Shown: positions 45,529-57,879, counted from the first letter of the stretch. The stretch: DNA of 64,000 nt from Margaritifera margaritifera (GCA_029931535.1 JAQPZY010001242.1:1240001-1304000); one strand, 5' to 3'. The notes: a model not told the origin generated them from the letters alone. A program made the numbers and translations.

Positions 45529-45864
45529 CTGTAAAGGAGATAATTATTAATATCCAACGAATTTGATGTACTTTTCATATATCGATGATATGCCTTCCAA
45601 GAATTTATAGATGACTGGCAAGTGTTATAAAAGTATAAATTTCTGTTACTCTTATAAAACATACTGTAAAAATATTTGTATGAATGATCAATTTTCAATT
45701 ACAAGCACTAATATTTATTTATTTTCCTTGATGACACTGAAGAGAATAAATAAACAATTACCGTATATTTGCTTTTTTACTCTACATGATCATAATTATC
45801 ATTTTTTCAATAATAGTAAATCCCTTGGAAATAGTATATAATTGTGAAAAACATTTTCAAACAA

Positions 45865-47447
45865 ATGGCTATTACTAAGAAATTGAATGGCTATTACTAA
45901 GAAATCAAATGGCCATTGCAAAAAATTCAAATGGCAATTGCGAAGAAATCAGATGGATATAACTGAGAAATCAAATGGCTATTACTTAGAAATCAAATGG
46001 TAATTGCTAAGAAATCAAATGATAATTGCTAAGAAATCAAATGATAATTGCTAAGAAATCAAATGATAATTGCTAAGAAATCAAATGGCAATGGCTCAGA
46101 AATCAGATGCCTATAACTGAGAAATCAAATGGCTATTACTAAGAAATCAAATAGTTATTACTAAGAAATCAAATGGCAATTGCTGAGAAATCAAATGGCA
46201 ATTGCTGAGAAATCAAATTACAAATGCTAAGAAATCAAATGGTTATTACTAAGAAATCAAATGGCAATTGCTCAGAAATCAAATGGCTATTACTGAGAAA
46301 TCAAATGGCAATTATTAAGAAATCAAATGGCAATTGCTAAGAAATCAAATGATAATTGCTAAGAAATCAAATGATAATTGCTAAGAAATCAAATGGCAAT
46401 GGCTCAGAAATCAGATGCCTATAACTGAGAAATCAAATGGCTATTACTAAGAAATCAAATAGTTATTACTAAGAAATCAAATGGCAATTGCTGAGAAATC
46501 AAATGGCAATTGCTGAGAAATCAAATTACAAATGCTAAGAAATCAAATGGTTATTACTAAGAAATCAAATGGCAATTGCTCAGAAATCAAATGGCTATTA
46601 CTGAGAAATCAAATGGCAATTATTAAGAAATCAAATGGCAATTGCTAAGAAATCAAATGGAAATTGCTAAGAAATCAAATGGCAATTGCTAAGAAATTAA
46701 ATGACAATTGCTAAGAAATTAAATGGCTATTACTGAGAAATCAAATGGCAATTACTAAGAAATCAAATGGCTATTACCAAGAAATCAAATGGCAATTACT
46801 AAGAAATCAAATGACTATTACCAAGAAATCAAATGGCAATTACTAAGAAATCAAATGGCTATTACCAAGAAATCAAATGGCAATTACTAAGAAATCAAAT
46901 GACTATTACCAAGAAATCAAATGGCAATTACTAAGAAATCAAATGACTATTACTGAGAAATCAAATGGCAATTACTAAGAAATCAAATGGCAATTACTAA
47001 GAAATCAAATGGCTATTACCAAGAAATCAAATGGCTATTACCAAGAAATCAAATGACTATTACCAAGAAATCAAATGACTATTACCAAGAAATCAAATGG
47101 CAATTACTAAGAAATCAAATGACTATTACTAAGAAATACAATGGCAATTACTAAGAAATACAATGGCAATTACTAAGAAATCAAATGGCTATTACTGAGA
47201 AATCAAATGGCAATTACTAAGAAATCAAATGGCAATTGCTCAGAAATCAGATGGCTATTACTGAGAAATCAAATGGCAATTACTAAGAAATCAAATGGCA
47301 ATTGCTCAGAAATCAGATGGCTATTACTGAGAAATCAAATGGCAATTACTAAAAAATCAAATGGCTATTACTAAGAAATCAAATGGCTATTACTAAGAAA
47401 TCAAATGGCAATTACTAAGAAATCAAAAGACAATTGCTAAGAAATCA
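45865..47447. repeat. 22-bp minisatellite, about 72 copies, with higher-order structure
   Basis: Unit aagaaatcaaatggcaatta, with variants ggctattac, gataattgct and gacaattgct. A block of 14 units (308 bp) starting near 46087 is repeated from 46395 with its rare variants (caatggctcagaaatcagat, attacaaatgctaag) in the same order. It lies in the intron between NEK1 exons 5 and 6. Confidence 0.96.
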
Positions 47448-47618
47448 AAAATAAAGAGTAGTGACTATGATTATCATTTAAAATCAGAACAATGTTGGAG
47501 GAAAATTTGAAGAAAAAAAACCCCTTAAATTTATGCTGTTTTTAAATGTATACAGTTATTTCAAATTTGAAGAAACTTGTTTAGTGTGGTAAAAACTCTT
47601 TTAAGTCTTGATGAGTTA

Positions 47619-47790
47619 AAACTTAATGATGACTTAAAACTTTAATGATGACTTAAAACTTAATGATGACTTAAAACCTAATGATGACTTAAAACTTAAT
47701 GATGACTTAAAACCTAATGATGACTTAAAACTTAATGATGACTTAAAACTTAATGATGACTTAAAACCTAATGATGACTTAAAACTTAAT
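47619..47790. repeat. 18-bp minisatellite, about 9 copies
   Basis: Unit gatgacttaaaacttaat, alternating with a version ending aacctaat. It ends about 50 bp below NEK1 exon 5. Confidence 0.95.
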
Positions 47791-47840
47791 GTCCAATTAA
47801 CCAGCTTCAAGATTGTTGATACTGTACTGTAAATACATAC

Positions 47841-47882
47841 TCTAAGAGCCTCTGCTTTCTTTCTTCTTCCATCTGAATCAAG
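47841..47882 (-). CDS. NEK1: NEK1-like exon 5 of window (42 bp)
   Basis: Micro-exon in phase 0-0 encoding LDSDGRRKKAEALR. It matches the vertebrate NEK1 stretch ADMRRKKIESLK that follows the NFNER block. The acceptor is TTTTTTTCACAG and the donor is AGA/GTATGT. The exon sits only about 50 bp above the 18-bp minisatellite and about 400 bp above the 22-bp minisatellite of the next intron. Confidence 0.9.
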
Positions 47883-48464
47883 CTGTGAAAAAAATGTTGC
47901 ATTTCATTACCTTAATCTAACTGAAAATTGTATCTATGATATTATCTGTATCAAATTTAAACCAATGTTATTATACCGTAGTTGGATTTTAGTAAATAAC
48001 AAAGGAGATACCTGTCCACTCAACAGATTACGCAATATTCAATTTAAATTCTTCAGAGTTTTTAAAACTTTTTATGTGTAAAGACAGGCAACACTCCTTT
48101 GCAATATCATCTTTTATTATCTACCCCAAGCATGACTTCCTATATGCAAATGCATTATATGAAATGATCCAGTAAATTTTTGACATAATGAATGTCATCA
48201 AGCACTTATTGGAAGCTATAAAGCACAAGCAGAATCCAATAAGTTTGTTGCTGCCTAACATGATGTCACAGAAAATCATGATGCAAATTTAGGAAAAATC
48301 TTCCCTCATCATAACATGCTTGATTCAGTTGAAAAATTGTAATTAAAATTAGATTTCTTTTCAAGAGAAAAGTAATTAAAACAAAATCTATCATTTAACA
48401 AATATGGGTAACATTGTTGGCATACAATACAAACAAATATTGTTTGTACTGTTGGATATTGTGG

Positions 48465-48633
48465 TCTTGTCCAAACTACACAGGGGTCAAAAGCTCGGTC
48501 TTGTCCAAACTACACAGGGGTCAAAACCTCTGTCTTGTCCAAACTACACAGGGGTCAAAAGCTCGGTCTTGTCCAAACTACATAGGGGTCAAAAGCTCGG
48601 TCTTGTCCAAACTACACAGGGGTCAAAAGCTCA
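48465..48633. repeat. 34-bp tandem repeat, 5 copies
   Basis: Unit tcttgtccaaactacacagg then ggtcaaaagctcgg. Copies are almost identical. It is open in more than one frame because it lacks stops, which is not evidence of coding. Confidence 0.95.
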
Positions 48634-48947
48634 CTCTGTTGTACTTCAGTCTTGCCCACAAGATTCAACAGTAGACACATTATAAACTAAATATAGATAA
48701 ATAAGGCTTAGACATACCAGAAGCTAAAATAACAAAGCTACTGACCTACTGTCAAATTTTAATATTTTTTTCATAATTTAACCAAATTTACACATCACCA
48801 CTTAACCAATTTAATCAAATTTCGTCTTCTGTAAATATACATTTTTGCTTGTTAATCAATCACTATTTCAGCTATAGAAGTCTTCATGCCATATTGTCAA
48901 GTATAATAATCATGCCATATTGTCAACTGTAATAATCATGCATATAC

Positions 48948-49028
48948 CTCCTCCTTGAGCTGTCCTTGTATATTTTTCCTTTCATTGAAATTTTGCATCC
49001 GAATTTGTCTCAGCTTTTCTAGATATTC
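48948..49028 (-). CDS. NEK1: NEK1-like exon 4 of window, conserved coiled-coil block
   Basis: 81-bp exon in phase 0-0 with acceptor TTTTTTCAG and donor GAG/GTATAT. It encodes EYLEKLRQIRMQNFNERK followed by NIQGQLKEE. The block is nearly the same as LRQIRLQNFNERQQI in vertebrate NEK1, which is the strongest single exon match in the window. The segment is charged and helical and starts the coiled-coil region thought to mediate protein contacts of NEK1. Confidence 0.93.
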
Positions 49029-49249
49029 CTGAAAAAAGAAAACCTACATACAAACAGATGGGCACAAACAAAAACAGGAATAATAAATCAAAGGGACTCA
49101 ATTTTGTATATTAAGGACTTCACCTATAATTTTAACACATTGGTTTGTGCCCTGTTTCCAGTACTCAGACCTTATTCACAGACCCATGATTAAATTCTTT
49201 AACTCATTAATCTACAAAACTATTTAAAAAAGTAAGGAAAATATAAGGA

Positions 49250-49910
49250 ATAAATTCTCAAATTTTGTCCACATTTTTCATGAAATAAAGTGCATTAATC
49301 ATAAGTTCTGATGTGCCAAGACTATTATGCTTATGCTATGCACTAACTTGGACACAACATATCCAAAAATCAGCACAGGTCATATCGTGTTTTCGGAAAA
49401 TAGTTGCACTTTCATAAAATGACTGGAATTTTTGGTGTGAGTGATCTTTCTGGAACTGGCCTATCACACCTGTTTGTTTTGTCATTCTACACAAAAGCCA
49501 ACATGCTGAACTCAATAAATATTCAGGGTCTAATTCTGATTTCTGTTGACTGCAAATAACTTTCTTCACTGGTTAGCAAATCTCCAGGACAAATCAGAGA
49601 TAAACTAGTAATGAATATTCTAAGAGACTACAACAAGATGCAATAACAGCTCATTGGCGCAATTAGTGTAGTGATATCTTGAAACGATGACAAAAGTTGA
49701 ACCTATTTAACAAATTCGTTTTTTCTGTATCTATAGCAACAATGAAGCACAAATGCAAAATCCTGTTGCATTTGCTCCAGCATGGTTTACAGCAGTCTAG
49801 ATGGAGCATCGTGTCGTTATATGCCATTGGTGACAAATGTAATGTCCAAACACAAGGACTCACTTGCCATACTCATCCAAAAATGAAGCTTCCTCGATAT
49901 GTTTTGAACT
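49250..49910 (+). repeat. Dispersed repeat, longest copy (GTGTAGTGAT family)
   Basis: Shares cactaacttggacacaacat, gaaatagttgca-like and aatgactggaatttt phrases with 52430-52850. Contains GCAATTAGTGTAGTGATATC and, further on, AGATGGAGCATCGTGTCGTT, which is inverted at 18125-18165. Confidence 0.75.
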
Positions 49911-50513
49911 AGGCAGAATACATTTCTGCAAAGATATCATTATTTCATTTGTAACAACCATTTTTTGAAAAACTTTGGTATATTTTATAATATTAACAGT
50001 TTAAAAAAATGAAAACTGTGACAATTTTTGTCCAAAAACTCCAACCAATTTGTTGCTTTTGAAGTAAGATGCCCCCCACCCACAAGTTTAAAATGGTACT
50101 TCAAATCTCTCAATAAATGTTTCTGGATTAAATGCATCACTTGTGTGCACCCAAAGTGAATTTTGACACAGCCTGAGGAACCATGGTCCTTTAACAGGAT
50201 ATACAACTGTATATACATTACTTGCCTTAACATTGGTATACACACTTGGAGTAACAAACTGTCAAAAGATATTTAAACTGTTGAAAATGGTGAATTTTAG
50301 AATCTGATGCCTTCAGAGCTAAATTTTTATATGTTTATCACATCTGACCTGACCAGGTGCTACAGTATATGCCTTATAGCTGTGTCATCCTGAATGAATA
50401 AATATAAAAAAAATTATTTGATAGAAAATGGTCAAGAAGTGTCGGAGATCATAATTCTTGTAAAGATTAACTAAACATTACTCCAATTATGGTCACAGAG
50501 CCTGAAACAATTA

Positions 50514-52041
50514 CCATATATACTCGATTATAAGTCGACACAACTATAAGTCAACCCCCCCCTCCCGTTTAGGGTTGCAAAAAGCCAATTTCTCTCTGAC
50601 CCTCCTATAAGTCAGGTTGTATTTTGCTAGTCAAATCCATCTGAAGGGGTGACTTGTTGTCTGTGAGTCAGAGTTGCAGTTTGTAGATAGATAGATAGGA
50701 AAAATGAAGACAAAACCAGTGTAAAATGCAAGTATATTATTTAGTGTGTCACAAATAAATTGACAACTTACAATTTGTTGATCTTCGTGTAATAAAATCC
50801 ATTGAAATTCATAATGCTTGACATTTTAGATCCATTTATATGATAAATCCATGAGTTCAATTATAGGTCACATACTGGTATAAACATAGTAGTTCAGAAT
50901 GATCCAATTCACACTATCCCATATGTTAATACACATGTCTTACAAATAAATAATGAAATTTAAGTCCACATTTTTGTGATTCACAGTATCCTATAAATGT
51001 TACTATCTAATATCATCTGATACAAAGTCCAAGAATTCATCCTCCTTGTCTGATAAAGTTCTGAAATTCTCCGTTGTCATTTAGTCATTGTAAATCGTTG
51101 TCATCCAGTCATTGTAAATATCATCCGACTCTGATTCCTTGGCTTTACTGTCATATGCGGATGCTTATGTAGAGACTGAGATTGAGCTCTGAAAGTAACA
51201 CTTTGACCATAAAGTCTGTGAAATCTACTAAAGGATGCAGCTGAACACTTGTCAATTGTCAGGCAAGATCACAGGGAGTTCAAATAACCACCCTCTGTTA
51301 CTTGGCACTAAACAAGTATTAAACTCGTGGCTTGATCATAGGGTTGTCATGTGGGAAAACAAAGAGGGTGGTGCCCTTACAAGCTAAGGGATTATGGTCA
51401 AAGTATGCACAGGAAGTTGTAGAACTCTACTTGGCACTGAACAAGTATTAAATTAGCTGCTCAATCAAAAGGACTGTCAACATGAAAACAAAGTGAGTGC
51501 TTCCTTTACAAGCAAAGGGCTTATTGGCCCACATGCACTGGCAGATAACTTGGGAAATATCACTTGGGAATTAAATCTGAGTTATGGAAAAGGAAAATAC
51601 AAATTAAATTAAAACTTGTACTGCATCAAACACAGCATTTATACAGCAAAACACAACTATTAATACAAATACAGGTTGTTTGGATTGGCATGAAAATGGA
51701 AGCAATATACTTGCAAGTAAACACCCAAGGTAAACAACATTGACGGACACTTCACTTTGCAGTAGGTAGTATTTAATTTAATGGTAATATTTTTAAATTA
51801 TTAAAATCCAATAATAAACATAGTGCATACCATATATGCATTTCTGAATGGGAATAGTGGCATGAAAATGTAAAAATATTTGAATTGCAGTAGTTTTATG
51901 TACTGCAAACATCTAGAGTTTCCAACATTATCCCTAGATTTATCAATTTTTTTTTTGTATGTTGCACTTATAAGATGGACCCTACTCTGCATGAATCAAA
52001 TTTTCAGTAAAAAACATCGACTTAAAAACGAGTATATACGG
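50514..52041. mobile_element. 1.5-kb inverted-repeat element sharing the MITE termini
   Basis: Left end CCATATATACTCGATTATAA and right end (reverse complement) CCGTATATACTCGTTTTTAA match the 221-bp element's ends. TA precedes the left end; the right flank reads TT. Inside, 51300-51540 holds two copies of a segment of about 125 bp (acttggcactaaacaagtat). A minus-strand piece (51000-51140) reads EDEFLDFVSDDI and ESDDIYNDW, like the acidic end of a pogo-type transposase, but there is no full frame. Confidence 0.7.
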
Positions 52042-52429
52042 TTCCATGTTCCTATCAAACTGGAAGAACCGAACCACCTGCATGTCCTATTCACACAGTA
52101 ACAGTACATTAAAAGTGACAACTATGCAATCAATTTGACAAATGAATGTTTATAGTATGTGTATATGTAAAAAAGGTAAGCTTGTCTAAATATGTCTAAA
52201 TCTGATGCTTCCCATCATTAAAAAGAAAAAAAAACTATATTTTTCAGAATTACATTCTTCATGTATGCACCATAAACAGATTTATTTACTTGTTTCATTT
52301 AAATGCAATTTTTTTTATATTCATGATGCTTAATTACTGAAACAATGAGTTCACCATGTTTTTTCCCCCTGTATATTATTCAAGGTATCACTATGCTAAT
52401 TAAGTTCTTTATATATTTCCTTCATTTCT

Positions 52430-52850
52430 CTACATTTTTGATGTAATTCAGTGCATTAATTATATGTTTAGATGCACTACAACTATCATACTTATGTTAG
52501 GCACTAACTTGGACACAACATATGCAGAAATCAGCAATGGTTATGTTGCATTTTCTAGAAATAGTTGCATCTGAATGTAATGACTGGAATTTTAGTGCAA
52601 GTGACCTTTCCAGAGCTGGCTGAATCAAACCTATTTGCTTTTGTTATCCTATGTTAGAGCCAAAAGGTTTAACTCAATAAATATTTTATTTTCCTTTTAG
52701 GCTCGAATGCTGCTTTCTGTTAAATGTAAGTAACATTCTTCACTGGTTATCAAATCTCCAGGGCAAATCAGAGAAAAATTATCAATGGTTTTTCTTTGAG
52801 ATTACAGTAGGATGCATTGGCACAATTAGTGTAGTTATACTATATGCATT
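52430..52850 (+). repeat. Dispersed repeat copy (GTGTAGTGAT family)
   Basis: Direct-orientation relative of 49250-49700, about 80 percent alike by eye, ending at GCACAATTAGTGTAGTTATA. Confidence 0.72.
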
Positions 52851-53267
52851 CTATTCATCAATGATATCTAACAAAGATGAAGCATATATACCAAGTAAAT
52901 TACCACTCCAGATGAATGAACAAGACTTCTGATTGGCTGATACGAGCTTACATTTTAAATGCTATTTCAAAAAATGCAAAAAAGATTTGGACCTACATCA
53001 TTAATCAAACATCAAGCATCATGAGCTGTTGTTGCTGTTGCTGCAATTTGCAAAGTAGCTTATTTTAGGTGGTACAAATGCAGGATGCCAGTTCCATTTG
53101 ATTGTATACTTTAATCTTAGATATTAAGCCACTGGCTAGCATTTATGAGGACTTATTGTCATTTTTAAATAAATGTAAGATTATTCACAACTTAAAACTC
53201 AGATTAACTCTTTGCATCCAGATTAATTTTAATAATTTCCACTAAGAAAATAGTGCCATCCATCAAG

Positions 53268-53488
53268 TACCGCTTATACTCACATATAAGCCCAGTCCAA
53301 ATGCAAACAACATAGACCCTGATCTGCCATCACATAATGCACCAGCAGATCAGGGTCTATGTTGTTTGTTCTACTGATCAGTCCTTACAAACTGCATAGA
53401 CCCAGATCTGCCGGCACATTACGCGATGGCAGATCTGGGTCTATGCAATTTGAAGTTGGTATTGGATTATACGTGAGTATATACAGTA
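53268..53488 (+). mobile_element. 221-bp double-hairpin MITE, copy 12
   Basis: 221 bp with TA edges, hairpin B first. Both hairpins are nearly perfect. Ends CCGCTTATACTCACATATAA and ACGTGAGTATATACAG. Confidence 0.93.
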
Positions 53489-53756
53489 GATCATTCAAGG
53501 CCTGCTGAGATCAAAAGAGCATCATACTGTATCTATCCTGTTTTTTCTCTAAATAAGAAATAATATAAATATGGGGGAACGGCTGCTTATATTTTCTGCA
53601 GCAGCTCAAAATATTTTTGGATAATGAAATATACAATCATTTGCCAAACTTCACCATAAGTAATCACGATATACAAGAATTTCATACACAATCAAAACTC
53701 ATGTAGTAATTTCAAACATCACACATTAGAAGGCAATCACTCTTAAAAACCAAATA

Positions 53757-54506
53757 CAACTCTCCCTTGTTATAAGGTAGAGTGTATTTAAACAGTCATG
53801 CAGGTGCATTTACTGATCTTAATTAAATATTAATTGTTGTTCTAAAATTAATTACTAAAGAAGTGTTATCAAAGTCTATGTCGGGTTTAATCATTATTAT
53901 TGCAGGGTAGTAAAAATTGTTTCCAAGACTTGGTATTTTCATTGTGACATCATAGTGTGACATTCAATCCATTTTTTGTACTAGATCAAAAGCTTTGGTT
54001 CACCTCATCCAAAAATGTCCACATACTTTAACAATGATTTTGACATATGTATTTCTTGTGGTGTACATATAATGATCTTCCAAGGAATACTGATTGATGA
54101 GAAGCGAAATTAATTGAATACTATTATTTAAAGGTATGTGTAATCAAATTTTAAAAAATTACAAGAATTATCAAAAACTTTGATGAATGCATGTATTCAT
54201 GCCATGGGAGGGGAGGGAGATCAAAATGCCAGTCAAACATATAGTAATAATTTCAGTTTATGTAAATTAAATACATATTTTTACTTCATGGTATTCGTGC
54301 ATTTAATTGTTTCAAATAATAATGTTTTAAAAGGAAATAATGCTTTAATACTAAGCTTAACATTTTTTTTCTTTCAACTGATATTTTCAATCATTTGATA
54401 GACTAATTTAAGCACAGTGGTTTAATTTTGGCCACGGGTCCATAACAGTACCATGTTACATCCAGAATCGAATTACGATAAAGGGCATTATAACAAGGGA
54501 GATCTG
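53757..54506. mobile_element. 750-bp TA-flanked inverted-repeat element
   Basis: Left end CAACTCTCCCTTGTTATAAG and right end (reverse complement) CAGATCTCCCTTGTTATAAT, with TA at 53755-53756 and 54507-54508. The interior is AT-rich, with no recognised coding sequence. Probably a non-autonomous Tc1/pogo-type element. Confidence 0.72.
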
Positions 54507-54827
54507 TATTGCTAGGAGTTTTCATCTTACAGGAAAGATAAAGTTCTAAAAACTTTGACCAAAAATGGGTATGTTCCAAGTTATCAGTTTTAGATTAACA
54601 CTATTTGTCACCAGAAAACCTTTTACCTTGATAAATGTTGATTTCAAAAATTTGGTTTCATCAAGGTATGCAGCATAAGAAAAATGGTAAACACTCCTGC
54701 TTTCAAGAATAGGGCTTCAAGTTAACATTCAGAAAAAACAGCATTTTAACTAGAGAAAAAAATAAATCACACAAAAGTTACCCTTTCCCCGATATAACCA
54801 CCTGAGATGCCAGACATCTTTACTTAC

Positions 54828-54866
54828 ATTAACTGGCTGGCCCTGCTTAGCTTTGCCAGCACGTTT
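54828..54866 (-). CDS. NEK1: NEK1-like exon 3 of window (39 bp)
   Basis: Micro-exon in phase 0-0 encoding KRAGKAKQGQPVN, with acceptor TTAG and a strong donor GTAAGT. It is basic and leads directly into the EYLEKLRQIR block of the next exon. In vertebrate NEK1 the same place holds a Lys/Ala-rich stretch before the LRQIRLQNF motif. Its small size makes it the easiest exon to miss by automatic prediction. Confidence 0.7.
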
Positions 54867-54998
54867 CTAATCAGAAAATGTGCATATTAGCCATATGATA
54901 TCAATCAAAGTTTAAATGTAGATGTTCATCAACATGAATGAATACATTTATATACAAGTGATACTTTGAAGAACATTTTTCTTAGCAAAACTTGTGAA

Positions 54999-55218
54999 GA
55001 CCATATATATTTGTCTATAAGTTGGGTACAACTGCAGATAACATAGACCCTGATCTGCTATCACATACTGTGCCAGTAGATCAGGATCCATCTTGTTTGT
55101 TCCACTTATTAATCCTATTAAACTGCATCAACCCAGATCTGCCAGTGAATTATGTGATGGCACATCTGGGTCTATGCAGTTTGCAGTTAGATCTGACTTA
55201 TATGTGAGTATATATGGC
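54999..55218 (+). mobile_element. 221-bp double-hairpin MITE, copy 13
   Basis: About 220 bp, hairpin B first, with diverged stems. Ends CCATATATATTTGTCTATAA and ATGTGAGTATATATGG; the flanking TA is mutated on both sides. It is about 130 bp upstream (transcript order) of NEK1 exon 3. Confidence 0.85.
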
Positions 55219-56098
55219 ACACACAAAAGAACTAGAAATGCATTATCAGCACAAGGATGTCTTTGTCAAATAAACCATGTTGAAAATGGTATGTTTTTTT
55301 AAGTTTCATAAAAAAAAACTATGCATCTTTGTGGATGATGATGATAGTGGCTTCAAACTTTCAACAAAATCTAGTTCTAAGAAAATCGGGACAGTTCCAT
55401 CTTGCTTCATGCATGCTCAAAAATCCAAATTGTACATAGTATTTGAGTAAATTTGTTTCCTTATAAAATTCTATTTTGTAGGCTTTTCAGGAACAATTCA
55501 TTCAGTTTGTAATTTATCCTGTAAGAACAACAATCATACATGGTTTTTTTTATAAGCAAGTGTATATGATCCCTACATGAGAGCTGTAAAAACAACAATC
55601 ATATATATTTTTTTTAAGCAAATGTATATGATCCCTACATGAGACCTGTAAGACAGCAGTAATGTGATGAAAGATAGAAATATTCCCCATAGATGTTCTA
55701 CACTAGAAAACATGATGATACACAGGTAGATATGTGAGAAATGTGAAGGGTTCAACTCTAGAAGAAATAATTACAGCATGGAAACTGAATGATATGCACA
55801 TCTACAGGTAATAATTACAGCATGGAAACTGAATAATATGCATATCTACAGGTAATAATCATAAAGTCTTCTGAGTTTAAGCCAAATCTATTTGGATCTG
55901 AATGAGTAGTTTTCATGGCCACGAATCTCTATCATGCATAGCATAAGTCTATTCCAATAAAACTTTGAGAGGTACCCTTCAGGTTATGCAGGAGAGGGAT
56001 CACAAATATAGACAAATGAGTGGGTTGTTCAATTAAAACAAATACTTCTCTTTTAATATATAAAGTTTAAAAACCTAAGAAAGTAATTTGACCAGTTA
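55219..56098. other. Intron sequence with small local duplications
   Basis: Two local direct repeats: gcaaatgtatatgatcccta near 55560/55620, and aataattacagcatggaaac near 55766/55810. Nothing else was recognised. Confidence 0.5.
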
Positions 56099-56308
56099 TT
56101 TACTATATACTCAAGTCCAACTGCAAACTGCACAGACCAAGATCTGCCATCGCATAATGTGCTGGAAGATTAGGCTCTATGCAGTTTGTTATGAGTAATC
56201 AGTAAAACACAACACATACTACCCTGAACTGCCAGCACATTTGGAGACAGCAGATCAGGGTCTATGTTGTTGCAGTTGGACATGACTTATATGCAAGTAT
56301 AGATGGTA
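56099..56308 (-). mobile_element. 221-bp double-hairpin MITE, copy 14
   Basis: About 210 bp, hairpin A first, degenerate. The left inverted repeat has lost several bases; the right end is ATGCAAGTATAGATGGTA. Confidence 0.82.
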
Positions 56309-56773
56309 TCTCTGAAAAACTAGTCTAAATCTGAAGATTTTGCATTGCTATTTCTTGTGAAGAAAAGTCACATCTAAAAAAAAACATGCATGAAACCTTA
56401 GATGCTATATATATGTCTGTCCTTCACATTAATATTCTATTTGAAATGATTTTATTGCAAGAGAAAAAGCAGCACCAAATCTTTACATTCTGAACAAGTT
56501 TTCCAGATATAACAAAAGAAAAGCAATTACAAGTCAAATCACATTCTTAGATTTTTTTAAGTGTAATATATAAAAATAGAAATATCCATCTTAATTGGGC
56601 AAACCCACTGTTTCCTTTGCATTTCAAATCATTTTCATGCATAGTCTGAAAGGTCTTTCCCAGTTTTATCAACATGGCTTCATGATATGCAAGGGAGAGA
56701 TAAGTGGCTGTGAGTTTTTGCATAAGAAAATTTTGTGAACAATGAAAGGAATGGAGAGCAAATTGTATCCTAC

Positions 56774-57148
56774 TCATACCCCATGATGGAGATGAGTCTA
56801 CAGTGCCTCTCCTGCATCCCAATCATACCCCATGATGGAGATGAGTCTACAGTGCCTCTCCTGCATCCCACTCATACCCCATGATGGAGATGAGTCTATA
56901 ATGCCTCTCCTGCATCCCACTCATACCCCATGATGGAAATGAGTCTATAGTGCCTCTCCTGCATCCCAATCATACCCCATGATGGAGATGAGTCTATAAT
57001 GCCTCTCCTGCATCCCACTCATACCCCATGATAGAGATGAGTCTATAGTGCCTCTCCTGCATCCCACTCATACCCCATGATAGAGATGAGTCTATAATAC
57101 CTCTCCTGCATCCCACTCATTCCCCACGATGGAGATGAGTCTATAGTC
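56774..57148. repeat. 49-bp tandem repeat, about 7.7 copies
   Basis: Unit tcataccccatgatggagat, gagtctatagtgcctctcct, gcatcccac. Starts at 56774, 56823, 56872, 56921, 56970, 57019, 57068 and 57117, exactly 49 apart. Confidence 0.96.
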
Positions 57149-57149
57149 A

Positions 57150-57620
57150 AAAAAAGGCAATAACTCTCAACAAAAATTGCAAAAGCTCAGCAATTTGTCA
57201 ATATGTACATCTTCTGATGATGATCATAACAAGTTTCATGGTAATCTATTGAAATCTGCGAAAAACTAGTTGCGTTCAGAAGATTCTGCAATATATTGCA
57301 TTCAGCTACAAGTCAGAAAGGGCAATAACTCTTATACAAATAGCACAAACACAGTGATTTGACGATATGCACATCTTCAGGTGATGACCATAATATTTTC
57401 CAAGTTTCATGGCAATCCAACAAAACCCGTAGGACTAGTTGTGCTATGGATATTAAGCTACAAGACAAAATGGACAATAACTCTAACAGAAATTGTGGAA
57501 GCAAACAGATTTGTCTATATGCACATCTTCAGGCACTGACCATAACATATGCCAAGTTTCATGGCTATCCATTACAAACCATGTGACTAGTTGCGCTAAT
57601 GAAATTGTGTACCAGACTGA
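57150..57620. repeat. Tandem repeat of about 155 bp, 3 copies
   Basis: Starts near 57156, 57317 and 57466 with ggcaataactct. Shares tatgcacatcttcaggtgat, gaccataac and ccaagtttcatggcaatcca. Confidence 0.8.
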
Positions 57621-57879
57621 AGAATGAATGAAAGGACATGAGGATATCTCTATGCAACCCTGCCTCCATGGAAATATTGATGAGTAAATTAAATCCGGCT
57701 TGTGCATCAAAAGTTATCTATGAGTACATAAAATTTTGCTACATGATGAAAACGAATGGATGTAAAACAGCATATAGTAACTGTTTCACATCATTATGTG
57801 TTTAGAGGCAACTTCAAACAACAAATATAAGTATTTATTTACAAAGATGACAATGATGTTCTGTTTTGTATTCCTCCTT

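Noticed and set aside
45865..47447. CRISPR-like array of regular repeats
   Set aside because: Units are directly adjacent without unique spacers, vary gradually and lie in a eukaryotic intron. It is a minisatellite. The same applies to 60955-62090 and 14203-14795.
48404..48685. Overlapping plus-strand frames of 86 and 93 codons
   Set aside because: They arise from a stop-free 34-bp tandem repeat read in two frames.
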